Part shown: in pieces, positions 7,547 to 18,700 of the stretch
How positions within the stretch are numbered: position 1 is the first letter of the stretch
Layout: each line of letters begins with the position of its first letter
Notes under the pieces: model-generated
What the model was told of the DNA's origin: nothing
The model's input: only the letters and a program-made list of their open reading frames with translations
The model's database searches: none
Made by a program: the position numbers and the translations under genes
Assembly (NCBI GenBank): GCA_963540815.1
Contig: CAUTQY010000004.1
Coordinates: 62,001-126,000 of the forward strand
Direction of reading: 5' to 3'
Length of the DNA: 64,000 bases
Origin: Scybalousia_A sp963540815
GTDB taxonomy: Bacteria > Bacteroidota > Bacteroidia > Bacteroidales > P3

Positions 7547-9457
7547 ATGAAAAACATAGTAGAAGGTAATATACTAAGAGGAGTAAACACTCCTACGGAC
7601 GTAAAAAAACTACCGCCATCCGAATTAAAGGAACTTTGTTCCGACCTTAGACAATATATCATAGATGTTTTGAGTGAGACTCCCGGACATCTTGCCTCTT
7701 CTCTGGGAACAATAGAACTCTCTGTAGCTCTTGTATACCTTTTTGATTTTCCGCAAGATACATTGGTTTGGGATGTAGGACATCAAGCCTATGCTTATAA
7801 AGTTTTAACGGAAAGAAAACAGGCTTTCAAAAACATAAGAAAGTTACACGGATTGAGCGGTTTTCCCAAAAGAACGGAAAGCAAATACGATTCTTTTGGT
7901 ACCGGACATGCCTCTACTTCAATTTCTTCCTCACTTGGTATGGCCATAGCCGACAAACTGCAAAACAAAGACAACTCCTTTCACATAGCAGTTATAGGTG
8001 ACGGCTCTATGACAGGAGGAGAAGCCTTTGAGGGTCTAAACCACGCAGGTAGCACCAACGCAAACATACTCGTAATTCTCAACGACAACGGAATATCCAT
8101 TGACAAAGGTACGGGGGCGCTAAGTCAATACCTAACCTATATAAGTACCTCCAAAACCTACAACAGAATTAAAAATAAGATATGGAATCTTTTGGGAGGA
8201 AATAAGGAAACTTATAATCCGCATAAAACTTTTTTCAAAAAAATAATTTTTTCTTTAAAATCTTTGTTTTCGGGTAAAAGCAATTTTTTTGAGGCTCTAA
8301 ATCTTAGGTATTTCGGTCCTATTGACGGCAATGATATAAATCAACTCATAAAAACCTTAGATAGTTTAAAAAAGATACAAGGACCGAAAATTCTACACAT
8401 AATTACAAAAAAAGGAAAAGGATTGCAAGCTGCCGAGAACAACCCGACAACCTATCATGCACCCGGAATGTTTAACTCCAAGACCGGAGAACTAACAAAC
8501 ACAAAAGTACAAAAAACAAGTTTAAGGAAATTTCATCAAGTTTTTGGTGCTACAATGTCTGATTTGGCTACAAGATACGAAAACATCGTTTGTATTACTC
8601 CTGCCATGCTTACCGGTTCCGGATTAAAAACCATGAAAGAAAAATTCCCTACACGAACCTTCGACGTAGGTATAGCCGAAGAGCATGCCTTGACTTTTGC
8701 GGCAGGTATGTCGACCGGAGGAATTGTACCCTATTGTTGCGTATATTCTTCTTTTTTACAAAGGGCTTTTGACCAGATTATACACGACATTGCTTTGCAA
8801 AATCTACATGTAGTTATATGTATAGACAGAGCAGGTCTTGTCGGAGAAGACGGAGCAACTCATCACGGAGTGTTTGATTTGGCATATCTTAATTTGATAC
8901 CAAACATTATTATCTCGGCCCCCAAAGACGAATTTGAATTACAAGATATGATGCTTACGGCCTATCAAACCGAAAAACCTTTTAGTATTAGATACCCGCG
9001 AGGCAAAGTATTTCATACCAATCAAACACATAATCAAACAATTATCGGTATCGGTAGGGCCGAACAAATTTTGGAAGGAAAAGATACCGCTGTTTTGTGC
9101 TTGGGTACCATTTTCAATAACGCTAAAATAGCAGTAGAAGACCTAAAAGAAGAAGGTTGGGAAGTAGGGCTTTATAATATGAGATTTTTAAAACCTTTGG
9201 ATACCGACATTTTAGATTCTGTCTGCCAAAAGTACAAAAACATCGTTACCGTAGAAGACGGAGTATTAAGAGGTGGTTTTGGTTGTAGTGTTGAAAATTA
9301 TCTACAAGAACATTCTCTGCAAAACAATATTGTATGTTTGGGTATAGGAGACAAGTTTATTGAGCAGGGTACGATAGAAGAATTGCAAAAAATGTGTGGC
9401 ATAGATATTGAAGGAATAAAAACGAGTATAAGAGCAATAATTGAAAGTAATATATGA
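7547..9457 (+). CDS. dxs: 1-deoxy-D-xylulose-5-phosphate synthase
   Basis: Dxs condenses pyruvate with glyceraldehyde 3-phosphate, using thiamine diphosphate, as the first step of the non-mevalonate isoprenoid pathway. The thiamine-binding motif GDGSMTGGEAFEGLNHAG runs from residue 151 and ends with the metal-ligand NDN (179-181). H49 and the 'DVGHQ' segment (76-80) fit the active-site histidines. The transketolase middle domain has AEEHA with catalytic glutamate E378, and the C-terminal domain is complete. Length (636 aa) is normal. The pathway enzyme ispF lies elsewhere in this window. The stop overlaps the atpB start by 4 bases. Confidence 0.95.
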   Translation: MKNIVEGNILRGVNTPTDVKKLPPSELKELCSDLRQYIIDVLSETPGHLASSLGTIELSVALVYLFDFPQDTLVWDVGHQAYAYKVLTERKQAFKNIRKLHGLSGFPKRTESKYDSFGTGHASTSISSSLGMAIADKLQNKDNSFHIAVIGDGSMTGGEAFEGLNHAGSTNANILVILNDNGISIDKGTGALSQYLTYISTSKTYNRIKNKIWNLLGGNKETYNPHKTFFKKIIFSLKSLFSGKSNFFEALNLRYFGPIDGNDINQLIKTLDSLKKIQGPKILHIITKKGKGLQAAENNPTTYHAPGMFNSKTGELTNTKVQKTSLRKFHQVFGATMSDLATRYENIVCITPAMLTGSGLKTMKEKFPTRTFDVGIAEEHALTFAAGMSTGGIVPYCCVYSSFLQRAFDQIIHDIALQNLHVVICIDRAGLVGEDGATHHGVFDLAYLNLIPNIIISAPKDEFELQDMMLTAYQTEKPFSIRYPRGKVFHTNQTHNQTIIGIGRAEQILEGKDTAVLCLGTIFNNAKIAVEDLKEEGWEVGLYNMRFLKPLDTDILDSVCQKYKNIVTVEDGVLRGGFGCSVENYLQEHSLQNNIVCLGIGDKFIEQGTIEELQKMCGIDIEGIKTSIRAIIESNI

Positions 9458-10506
9458 AGCGATTGTTGTTGATTTTAATTGTTGGTTTGTTTGGTCTGTT
9501 ACAAAAAGATGTTTCGGCAAAACAAAACGGAGAGGAGCTTAATGTAGGTAATACCATAATGCAACATCTTGGTGACGAGCATTCATGGGAACTCTGCTCC
9601 GTAAAAGGATACGAAATTGCAATTCCCTTACCTGTAATTCTTATAGAGAAAAATAGCGTAAATGTCTTTATGTCCGACAAATTGAATGAAGGACAAATTT
9701 ATAAAGGTTTTCGCTACGCTACAAAAAAGGATTTCGCCCAATTAAAAGGTAAAATAATAAGAGTTGATAAAAACAATAGATATTTGTCTGCCCCCGTAGA
9801 TTTATCTATTACAAAAAATGTCTTTGGTATAACGATAGTCTGCGGGATCATTATCTTTGTCGTTTTTTATTGTGTAAAAAGGGCAAGACAAAGGGAGGGC
9901 AAAGAGCCAAAGGGAATACAAACGGTTATGGAATTTTTTATTGATTTTATCGGCAATGATATTGCCAAACCGAGCATAGGAGAAAAACATTACGAAAAAT
10001 ATATGAGTTATCTCTTATCCGTTTTTTTGTTCATATTTTTATGTAACTTGTTTGGTTTAATACCTTTCTTTCCCGGTGGAGCAAACATTACGGGAAATAT
10101 TGCCATAACTATTGTTTTGGCTCTGTTTACTTTTTTTACCATGATGATTTCCACAACAAAAAAATATTGGCTTGGTATAGTTAACCCCCATGTTCCTACC
10201 TGGCTAAAAATCCCTGTTCCCTTAATGCCTGCCTTAGAGGCTATAGAAATATTTACCAAACCTTTTTCTCTTTGCGTACGATTATTTGCCAACATAACCG
10301 CAGGGCACGTCATAATGCTTGCTTTTGTTTGCATTATTTTTATTTTTGGAGCCAACTCTCCTATTTCGGGTTATGGCTTTAGTGTGGTTTCCGTATTCTT
10401 CGGAGTATTTATGTTTTTGGTCGAATGTTTGGTAGCCTTCATACAAGCGTACGTCTTTACCTTCCTTTCCGCTATCTATATTGGCATGGCACTCGGCAAA
10501 GAGTAG
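9454..10506 (+). CDS. atpB: F1Fo ATP synthase subunit a
   Basis: Subunit a forms the half-channels that carry protons (or sodium) past the c-ring. The protein has a signal-like N-terminus, a Bacteroidetes-type periplasmic N-terminal extension of about 110 residues, then membrane helices from about residue 127 on. The signature KPFSLCVRLFAN contains the essential arginine (R276), and the final helices 'LVAFIQAYVFTFLSAIYIG' are typical. Length 350 aa fits the family in this phylum. It is coupled to dxs by a 4-base overlap. No other ATP synthase gene (atpE, F, H, A, G, D, C) follows: a 0.9 kb repeat-rich gap and unrelated minus-strand genes come next. Confidence 0.93.
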   Translation: MKRLLLILIVGLFGLLQKDVSAKQNGEELNVGNTIMQHLGDEHSWELCSVKGYEIAIPLPVILIEKNSVNVFMSDKLNEGQIYKGFRYATKKDFAQLKGKIIRVDKNNRYLSAPVDLSITKNVFGITIVCGIIIFVVFYCVKRARQREGKEPKGIQTVMEFFIDFIGNDIAKPSIGEKHYEKYMSYLLSVFLFIFLCNLFGLIPFFPGGANITGNIAITIVLALFTFFTMMISTTKKYWLGIVNPHVPTWLKIPVPLMPALEAIEIFTKPFSLCVRLFANITAGHVIMLAFVCIIFIFGANSPISGYGFSVVSVFFGVFMFLVECLVAFIQAYVFTFLSAIYIGMALGKE

Positions 10507-10578
10507 ATTTTTATTATTCTTTCTCATTATTTCATTATTGCGCCCCCCTTTTACTTCCTTTAGAGTCCTTCATCTATT

Positions 10579-11231
10579 GTCATTGCGAGCAACTTTGTTG
10601 CGTAGCAACATCAAAAATTATGTCATTGCGAACGAAAGTGAAGCAATCCATTCCTATTTATTTTTGTGGATTGCCACGCCTTACAGCTCGCAATGACGGC
10701 TTGGCCCGCTGCCAAAGAACAATAATTTTGTTATTACGAACCCTCCTTTCCGTCATTGCAAGACTAATAAGTGTGTCATTGCGAGCCATAATGCGCGACA
10801 AGCCGTAAAAATAGAATGTTACAAGCCGTCATTGCAAGCGCAGTGAAGTAATCCGTAACGCTTTATATTGCCATACCGTATAAAAATTTTGCCTTTCTTG
10901 GTTTGCTTTCTGCCACTCTTTGTTTCGATGATGAAAAAACCACCTTTTTTCATCAAAAAAAGGTGGTTTTTTGACTCAAAAAAGGTGGTTTTTTTGATAA
11001 CGAATCGCTGTTTGGCAGAAAGCAAACCAAGAAAGGCAAAATTCTTATAAGAAATGGATTGCTTTACTGCGCTTACAGTAACTATTTGTAAAGTACTTGT
11101 TTTATAGATTGCCACGCTTACGCTAGCAATGACTGATCAAGACAACATAATAACGAATAAAAAGGAATAAAAAGCGTTACGGATTGCTTCGCTTACGCTC
11201 ACAATGACGAAAAGGAGGGCGTAATGACGGA
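10579..11231. repeat. Cluster of REP-like imperfect repeats in a gene-free 0.9 kb gap
   Basis: The gap between atpB and pepE has no convincing gene. It carries at least eight copies, in both directions, of a unit of about 25-30 bp with ends like GTCATTGCGAGC and GAAGCAATCC. Forward copies start near 10579, 10622, 10752, 10775 and 10828. Reverse copies lie near 10667-10697, 11056-11080, 11107-11132 and 11181-11208. Sequences of this kind are known as dispersed REP-like elements in several bacterial phyla. Paired opposite copies would fold into hairpins. GC content in the units is higher than in neighbouring genes. The bases before (10507-10578) and after (11232-11333) show nothing I recognise. 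Confidence 0.7.
10885..11043. repeat. 159-bp palindromic element with perfect 31-bp inverted ends
   Basis: Bases 10885-10915 and 11013-11043 are exact inverted repeats of 31 bp. The interior contains one CCACC-bearing A/T-rich copy and two GGTGG-bearing copies in inverse orientation, so nested hairpins can form. REP-like units in opposite directions flank the whole element (10828-10854 and 11056 on), which suggests it sits in the loop of a REP pair. No transposase is encoded. It may be a MITE-like insertion or a self-pairing structured repeat. I could not identify a certain target-site duplication. Confidence 0.65.
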
Positions 11232-11333
11232 AGGAGACGGGTGGTGTATTAGTTAATGGTTGTCAGTTAGATTTAGCGTAAAAAAAGCGCAATTTACTTG
11301 TATTAAATAAAGCAAAAGACGGATATAAAAAGA

Positions 11334-11387
11334 CTTCAAGATTAGTTAATCAACACTTATAATCTTTATTCATCTAATCTTGAAGTA
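11334..11387. terminator. Hairpin downstream of pepE
   Basis: A perfect 13-bp inverted repeat (11334-11346 with 11375-11387) encloses 28 bases. It lies about 30 bases beyond the pepE stop on the minus strand, as a terminator or mRNA end-stabilising stem would. A T-run on that strand is weak (11326-11331 region), so factor-independent termination is uncertain. Confidence 0.4.
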
Positions 11388-11417
11388 AGAAAATAATAAA
11401 TCGGTGGTTTTCTATCT

Positions 11418-12140
11418 TTATTGCATTAAGAAATTTATATCATCCGTTAGGGAGTATTCTTGTGTTTGTCTATTATGATAAAAAACTTTCATTTTATTAT
11501 CTCTTCCGACAAGAGACAATTTACCCTTATTAAGTCTTAGGGCAGTTGCTTCTCTTATGGCGGCAACATAGGTTGAAGTATTTGCGGCAATAAACTCGTT
11601 TATGCGATCGTCCCTTGTTTCCCCTCCGTGTTTTGGGTCTACAAAATCAGTATAATGAGGGTTGATTTGGAAAGGCACCAAAGCCATAGTTTCAAAACTT
11701 TTCGGTTCTACTATCGGCATATCGTTTGTAGTCTTTAGAGAAAGTCCTGCAACATTGCTTCCTGCCGACCAACCCATATAAGGCATACCCGCAAATGCCC
11801 TTTCTCTTATAGCCTGCATTACGGATTGTTCTTGCATTTGGTTTACAAGATAAAAGGTATTTCCTCCGCCAACTGCCACACACTCGGCTTGCATTACCTC
11901 CTTGATGGGTTGTAAAGAATGATGTATGGAATAGAGTTCCACTCCAAAAGTTTTGTATAGCTCAGCAACTTTTTTTTCATAGTTATCATAACCCTGAGCA
12001 AAGCCGGCATATGGAATAAACAAAACTTTTTTTATATTGCTCTCTTTGCAAAAATCGGCTATCATTTCCTTGCACCAATCCAAATATTTTTCACCTGCAT
12101 TGGTGGAATTACTTATAAGTAAAAGATTTCTAAGTTCCAT
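11418..12140 (-). CDS. pepE: Dipeptidase E (aspartyl dipeptidase, family S51)
   Basis: PepE hydrolyses dipeptides with N-terminal aspartate in the cytoplasm. The 240-aa protein shows the class I glutamine amidotransferase-like fold: 'VGGGNTF' (90-96), the nucleophile elbow GWSAGSN with Ser125, the acidic segment around D140, and 'INPHYTD' with His162. These match the catalytic Ser, Asp and His of the Salmonella enzyme. Length is that of characterised PepE (229 aa) plus a few residues. It begins 12 bases after the stop of the DUF5362-type gene, so both are probably on one transcript. Confidence 0.9.
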   Translation of the reverse strand: MELRNLLLISNSTNAGEKYLDWCKEMIADFCKESNIKKVLFIPYAGFAQGYDNYEKKVAELYKTFGVELYSIHHSLQPIKEVMQAECVAVGGGNTFYLVNQMQEQSVMQAIRERAFAGMPYMGWSAGSNVAGLSLKTTNDMPIVEPKSFETMALVPFQINPHYTDFVDPKHGGETRDDRINEFIAANTSTYVAAIREATALRLNKGKLSLVGRDNKMKVFYHNRQTQEYSLTDDINFLMQ

Positions 12141-12152
12141 ATTATTATATTA

Positions 12153-12638
12153 TTACATTATTATACTTGTTATCAAAGTCGTTATTGCGGAAATAAGAGA
12201 AAAAAACACCCCTACTACGGACAGAATGGTAACTATTTGAACAAACAGTTTTATTCTATGTACACCTTTAAGATAATTTTCTTGAATATCGGAAACAAGG
12301 GCAATTTGCAAAGTTTTGCAACCTGTGAAAATCAAATAAGAAAAATAACACAAAACTATTGCCATTATAAAAATAAAAATTGCCCAAAACATGGTAACTC
12401 CTTTTGTGATACTGTTCGTAAAATATTCATCCTGCTCCATTACACTTGTGATATTATTGCTCATTACTATCATGCTTATTCCCATTAGAATCATAAGAAA
12501 AACAAAAATAAAGTTAATGATAGCAATAACCTTTCCCCATTTTAATGAAGAAAGAATTTCTTCTTTCAAACTTGGTGTCAGTAAAATGACTTGTTGAGAA
12601 TTGTCTGAGTTTGAGGTATGATTTTGTACGTTATCCAT
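12153..12638 (-). CDS. DUF5362-type small membrane protein
   Basis: A 161-aa protein with a polar N-terminal tail of about 35 residues, then hydrophobic segments at roughly 38-60, 84-107 and 133-160. The 'LKWGKVIAIINFIF' segment opening the first helix resembles DUF5362 proteins of Bacteroidetes, whose function is unknown. It is an inner-membrane protein by composition. It is the first gene of a likely two-gene unit with pepE, but nothing links the two biochemically. Confidence 0.55.
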   Translation of the reverse strand: MDNVQNHTSNSDNSQQVILLTPSLKEEILSSLKWGKVIAIINFIFVFLMILMGISMIVMSNNITSVMEQDEYFTNSITKGVTMFWAIFIFIMAIVLCYFSYLIFTGCKTLQIALVSDIQENYLKGVHRIKLFVQIVTILSVVGVFFSLISAITTLITSIIM

Positions 12639-12663
12639 TTTCCAATACTTTTTTGTGTTTGTA

Positions 12664-12671
12664 CAAAATTA
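12664..12671 (-). promoter_or_regulatory. Bacteroidetes-type -7 element for the DUF5362/pepE unit
   Basis: Minus-strand TAATTTTG, an exact TAnnTTTG match, lies 25 bases upstream of the ATG. No -33 TTTG is visible. Confidence 0.4.
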
Positions 12672-12740
12672 TAAAAAATATTCCATATGAAAAAAGAAAG
12701 GAAGTCGTCCGTATCTTTTATTCAATTTATCAAAGCAAAG

Positions 12741-12776
12741 AAAAAACGGCAAGAAGTTTAAAAACTTCTTGCCGTT
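12741..12776 (-). terminator. Terminator of the giant T9SS substrate gene
   Basis: A 15-bp inverted repeat (12745-12759 and 12762-12776) with a minimal loop is followed on the minus strand by a T-run of six. It lies 24 bases past the stop codon. This is a strong rho-independent terminator. Confidence 0.85.
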
Positions 12777-12799
12777 AAAATACAATGGAAAAAACTTTA

Positions 12800-15700
12800 T
12801 TATTTGGTTATTATCATCTTTTTAACCTGTTTTTCATTATTGTATTCCATAGTATAGTAATATACTCCCTCGTCCAAATTACTTGCGTCAAAATTAATAG
12901 TATGTTTTCCCGCCGAATATTGTCCTTCCGTGCTATAAATAACTTGTCCCAAAGTGTTGCTTACATAGAGACTCACTTTGCCCGCCTTTGGAATAAAGAA
13001 TCCTATGGAGGTCTCTCTATCGCAAGGATTAGGAATGTTTTGCTCCAAAACAAAACCCGCACTTTGAGACTCAACCTCTTGCAAACCTACATAGGATTTA
13101 ACCTCATATATCTTTGTAGTGTCATTCCAATGATGATAATCGTTAGGATAATCTATCCATGCAACAAGGTCGTATTCTCCGTTTTCGGATTTTGGTATTC
13201 TGGCGGAGAAATTCATATATCGTCTCAAATTCGGATTAGGTTCGTCGTATTCCCATTGGAAAGTTTCGGTTATAACATTGTTCCAATCGCCATTGACTAC
13301 CAAATGTGCTACGACCGGAGTAGTGTTGCCTCCCAAAGTCCCGCTGTTGTGTCCCACAAGTTGCACCAAACAATCCTCTGCCACAGTCTCCTCTACAAAC
13401 AAGGTATCTGCTGCTCCATCCGTGTATCCTATCATAAGAGTACAAGTAGTGTCGTTTGAAAGATTGGTTTCATTTGGCACAACAACGTACGCACAAATAC
13501 TTTGATAAACATTACGAGGTAGTTTTTGAGTAAAGTAGTGATGTCCGTAATCTCCGGCGGCAAGAGTAGAGCCTTGTCTATACTGCTCTTCTACTTTCGT
13601 ATTCAGGTCTCCGTTATAGTAGTAACCTACGGTGATATTATTCAAACCTATTGAAGAGCGGTTAAGGAAGGTAAGTTGAATACCTATTTCACCGGATTCT
13701 CTATCGTCTATGGTTACATATCTTGCTTCTACATCTTGAGTATAGGAACTACCCTCCAAACGTTTGTAAAGAGTATCATTGTCGTGATAATAATCTCCGT
13801 CCAAAGAAGACCAAACCTGAAGATTAACCGAACCGTAAGAAGAATGATAACGTTGATTGAAATGATATATATACTCGTCTCCGTTGTACAAAGGAGGATT
13901 GAAAGTTATAATCTCATTAACCTGTGAAGCTCCCGTAATAACGTACGAAACAGGCAACTCGGATATAGGTTCCAGACCATAGTTACGCACACGAACCACT
14001 ATTTCAACATCATCGTTGGCAACAATATTCGTAACCGGTTGCTCTATTGCTACAATTGCGGCATCTTTTTGCAAAGGTCCTATAACTATAGTAGCCCAGG
14101 CAGAATCGTTTTCGGCATATAGGTCAACAGGATTTAGACGAGTAAATGCCGTAATTGTGAATGGGTCGGGCATATCTACGTTTAGGTAGTGTCCGCTTTG
14201 GAAAGTATAAACGGTATCTCCACCCGGAAGTATTCCGTTTTCTCCGTAATTGACATCCTCACAGGTTTGTATATGCATATCCTCCGCCAAATAACAAACT
14301 TTGTAAGAAGAAATCATTTCTTTGCCGTAGTTGTGAACGGTAACAACAGGATAGAATTCCTGTCCGTAGTTAGGTAATAACAAAGGTGAAAGTTCTATAC
14401 GAGTTACTCCCAAGTCTTGACCTCTAAGGCCTTTGGCAAGTCTGAAGTTATCTATGGCTACTCCGTCCGTAGGATTAGCAGTGCCAGAAACAAATTTAAA
14501 TCTGAATTGAGCGGTAACACCCATATTGGTAACCAAATGGTCTAACGAATAGGATACTCTCTGCCAAGAATTACTATTGCCCTTGAAACCTTCTATACCT
14601 TTGTACCAATTGTAACCGCAAGGGACACCGTCAATAGTATCACCCGGAACAATTTGCCATTGTCCTTGATAATCCAGATATTCTACGGTCATACTTGCAC
14701 CCGTTCCCATTGCTCTGTAAATCATAAATGAAATGGTATCGGGTTTGATAAGTTCTATATCAAAAACAGGAGAGTAAAGAATGCTTGTGTTATTTTTAGG
14801 ATACTTACCCGTAAGGTTTGTTTTCCAACAATAAGGTATGGAATACGCTTCGGTTATTGCCGTGTTACTATCGGCATCAGGGATGCCAAACTGCCAACAA
14901 TTTTCGGGTTTATTGGTATTAACTTCGAATGGGAAGAAGTCGTCATTTAATGTTACTTGGTCGTCAAAATCCTCCTCATACGTGATATCGTATATCCTAA
15001 ACCTAAATATCGTATAAGACACGGTATCGTCGCCGGCATAGGTATCACCGACAAACTCCACATAAGCCGACAACTTTGTAACTCCGTAATCAATATTGAT
15101 TGTACCCAAAGATACGTCTGCCACAGCCGAGCTTGGTAAATTACCCGTCCAAGGTACAACTTGTTGCTCTTGTCCGTTAACAAACCAATGTATATTGACA
15201 GAGGTTATATTGTTTCTGCCGGCGTTCTTTAAACGAACGGATATGTCTTGTTGAGCGTCTGCTTGGAATATATCATCGGGAGAAACAAATCTAAGCAACT
15301 GAGCGTTGTTGTCCTCCATAGGAAGTATGTTTATGAGATAATCCTCTACCTCTCCCTTGTTTATGGTCAAGTCGGAAGTTGCCGAAAAATTGTGTTTGTT
15401 ATCTTCTTGAGAAAGGACTATACGCATACGAGTTTTACCGTTCTGTATATCTTCCGGCACTTTGATAGGTATGATGTTGGTTGTTGCATCTCTATATACC
15501 GTATCGGAATAAACACATTCCCAATTAGGATAATGGTTGTCGGAAAATACGGTATCGTCACCTCCGTCAAAGGCTCCGTTCCTATTCCAATCTATCCAAA
15601 CTTTCATCCAACCGGAGTGTGCCAAACCAAAGTCCATAGAGGCAGCGTTCTGATGTTCTACAATAAGGGTATCTCTTATACCTTTGAATAATACTGCCGG

Positions 15701-18700
15701 TTCTATTGTTTGAGTAAAGTCCGAATAGGAGTCATCTGCCGTAACGGTCGTATTGTCTATATTTGCCAATCGTACCCTTGTTATATCCAACGAAGAGACA
15801 TCGTTTACGGTAACATTAGGATAAATAGTGTTGCCGTTTATAGGTTTAACCAATCTGTAATCCGAAGTATCGTTCAAAGCAATGGTGTCACCTTGTGTGT
15901 CCGCCCAAGCACGTATTCTGTAAGTCTTTGTATTGTCGGAAAGGTCGGCAAGAGTATTGAAAGTATAAACGTACTCTTGGTCGGGTTGAACGGTTTGGTT
16001 ACAAGTTTCGGTTACTACAATAGGCTCTGCGTTTGGTGCCGTAGCAATGGAGTATGTTAAATTGAAGTTTGTTGTCGGTTGAGTACCGTAATTTATTATT
16101 CTAAATTTAACGGTATCTTCCTCCATATATACACTTGCGTTTTGAGTTGCCGTTTCCGTGTTGGTATGAGAAATATTCGTACCCGAGGCAGTAAACGTCG
16201 TATTAATGGTATGCAATGGAGCGGTAACATCCAAGGCGGCCATATCCACAGGTCGTCTGTCCTTGACTATAACCTTAACCTCGGTATAGAAACTTTCACA
16301 AGGATAAGAACCCGAAAGATTTACCCTTACATAATAGGTTGAGTCGGCAAAAACTCTTCCGTCTGTGGAATACGGAGCATACTGTCCTTGTGTATTACTA
16401 TAACTTGAGGTATAGAAAGGTTCTGTTTGTGTAGAGTCTCTAAACCATTTAATGGACAAATGTCCGTCCTGAGTTGCCGAAGGATGTCCTATTGTACCGT
16501 AAAATACGGTATCATTTATGGCAATAGGAGGATCTGGCGAGCGTCTGGAATTTACGGTTATGTAAGAAGAAGTATCATTGGTCTTTACATTATCTCCATT
16601 CAAAGAAACATAGGCCCTAATCTTCCATGTCGTATCACTATTACCCAAAGGATAGAGATTTACGGTTTGATTGAAAGTATATTCTATTTGTACATTCTTT
16701 TGTATGGAATCATAATTCAAACCTCCGTAGAAGAAAGGAAATACCAACTGTTCGGTAACCGTCATATCCGGTCTTCCTTGTACTTCATAAGTAATGGATA
16801 CATTATCGGTATTTTTTATAACTCTTTCTCCCACATTCTTTATTTGAACGGTAATAGGTACCGAAAGCAACTTACATCTCTCTGTAACTTGTTCCACTTT
16901 TACCATTTGAAGATTGTAGGCAGGTATTACTTTTATAGTTGTTTTTGAAGTATCATTAAGTTGATAAGCGTCACCGTTAAGCACGGTATAAACTTCTACG
17001 TACAGAGGTTTGGTTATGGGAGTGTTCAAAACTGCATTAAACGTTCCGTTAAAAGTATAATCAACTTCTTGCATAGAGGTTATCATACCCGTATAATTCT
17101 CGGTTAGGGTTTGAATAGTAGTTGTATTGTATTCATCATATTTAAGATTCGCCACTAATTGCAAACCCGTAAGAGAATAGTTACCGAAATTCTTTATTCT
17201 TACGGTTAAAGGTATCTGGTCTCCTTCCACATAATCAACGGTAGAAATAGGCGATACTATGGCAATAACTCCCGCATCGTGGTCATTATGCATCAATTCG
17301 TATGCTCCAATGGTAGGTCCCGGAGAGACAGGACGTGCATAACCCGTAATATCCGCATCAATACCTTCTATACCTACTCCTCCGTTGGCAATATTGGTAG
17401 GATAAAGCAAAGAAAGAATGGAATCGTTGGTAAACGGATTTTCTACCGCGAAAGACGAGCCATCCATTCCGTTTGTCGTCTGCAAAGTAGCAAGGTCTGT
17501 TATATTATTACCCCAGTAAGCAAATCTATTGGCACCAACCGCATAGTTGTTATTATTGGAAATGGAGACATTTGTTGTTCTTTCTACATAGTAAGCGTAG
17601 CCCTTAGCCGAGTTATCCAAGTTGTTGTTTCTAACAATTATATTACTGGAACCTTTACCTACTTTCATTGAGTAGGAAGATGGACTATCGGTACTTGAGG
17701 CCATGTTTACGGTATTGAAATAGAAACTAACATTGGAGCAAGAATCCACATCAATACCTATGGAGTTAATACTGTTACTTGTCTCCGACTTAATGGAAAC
17801 GGCATTGTTGAAGACCATAAGTTGATTATTGGCAGAAAAATCGGAAGCCTTGACTTCCAGACCGGTCTTAGCCTTGGTTGCATTCTTAAAATATATGTCG
17901 TTTGCCTCTATACGTGAGTTAGTTCCCGCTATTTTTCTCAAAGAAATTGCTTTACCCACTTCTGTGGAAGCATACGAACGGAATTTATTTTGCGCTATAA
18001 CCACATTGTCTATTGAGGAAAAATTAATTGCAGTAGTAAATCCCGAGAACAACGATGAGGTAACACTTATATTGGAAGAGAGATTATTTGCCATTAGCTC
18101 GGAAGAAAGCAGTGTTTTGGCATTGGCAAAAGTACTATTGGTAAAATTCACATCGTTATTTGCTCCCAAAAGGGTTACGAGATTTGTAGAATTGTTTTCG
18201 GAAAGGAATTTCACACCTTCAAAAGTTATGTGTTTCGCATCTTTTATTTGCATAAGATTAGAGGAAGTTTTGGTAGAAAATACTACGTTTTTGAATTTTA
18301 CGTATTCCGCTCCGTCAAAAACAAATCCCAAAGAGGATAAAGTATCCGTATATATAACGGGTTTATCGGTTGTATCGGCGGCTTGGAAGGTTATGGTGTT
18401 TTCTTGGGATATACCTTGAATATAAGGTATTGTGAAACTCTCATTATACGGAGTTGAGGATTGTATATTAAATACTATCGGACCGCAAACACCGGAGACA
18501 TTAAGAGCATTCAACACTTCTGTTACGGAAGAATAATCTCCACCGGTTTTGGCAATGGTATAAGTGGTAGTGTTTTGAGAATTACCCACACAAATATTTA
18601 TAGGTAGTCTAACGGTATCATTGGAACGTATGGTATCGCAATCCTTTTCAACTACGGCTATAAGAGTTAAAGCTCCGGGTGAAAAACTTTGTGTGGTAAT

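Noticed and set aside
10868..11050. Short reading frames inside the palindromic element
   Set aside because: The frames are made of the inverted repeat itself (K/P/F-rich low-complexity residues) and have no family or start signal.
10579..11231. Repeats considered as a CRISPR array
   Set aside because: Units vary in sequence, orientation and spacing, and there are no uniform spacers or cas genes.
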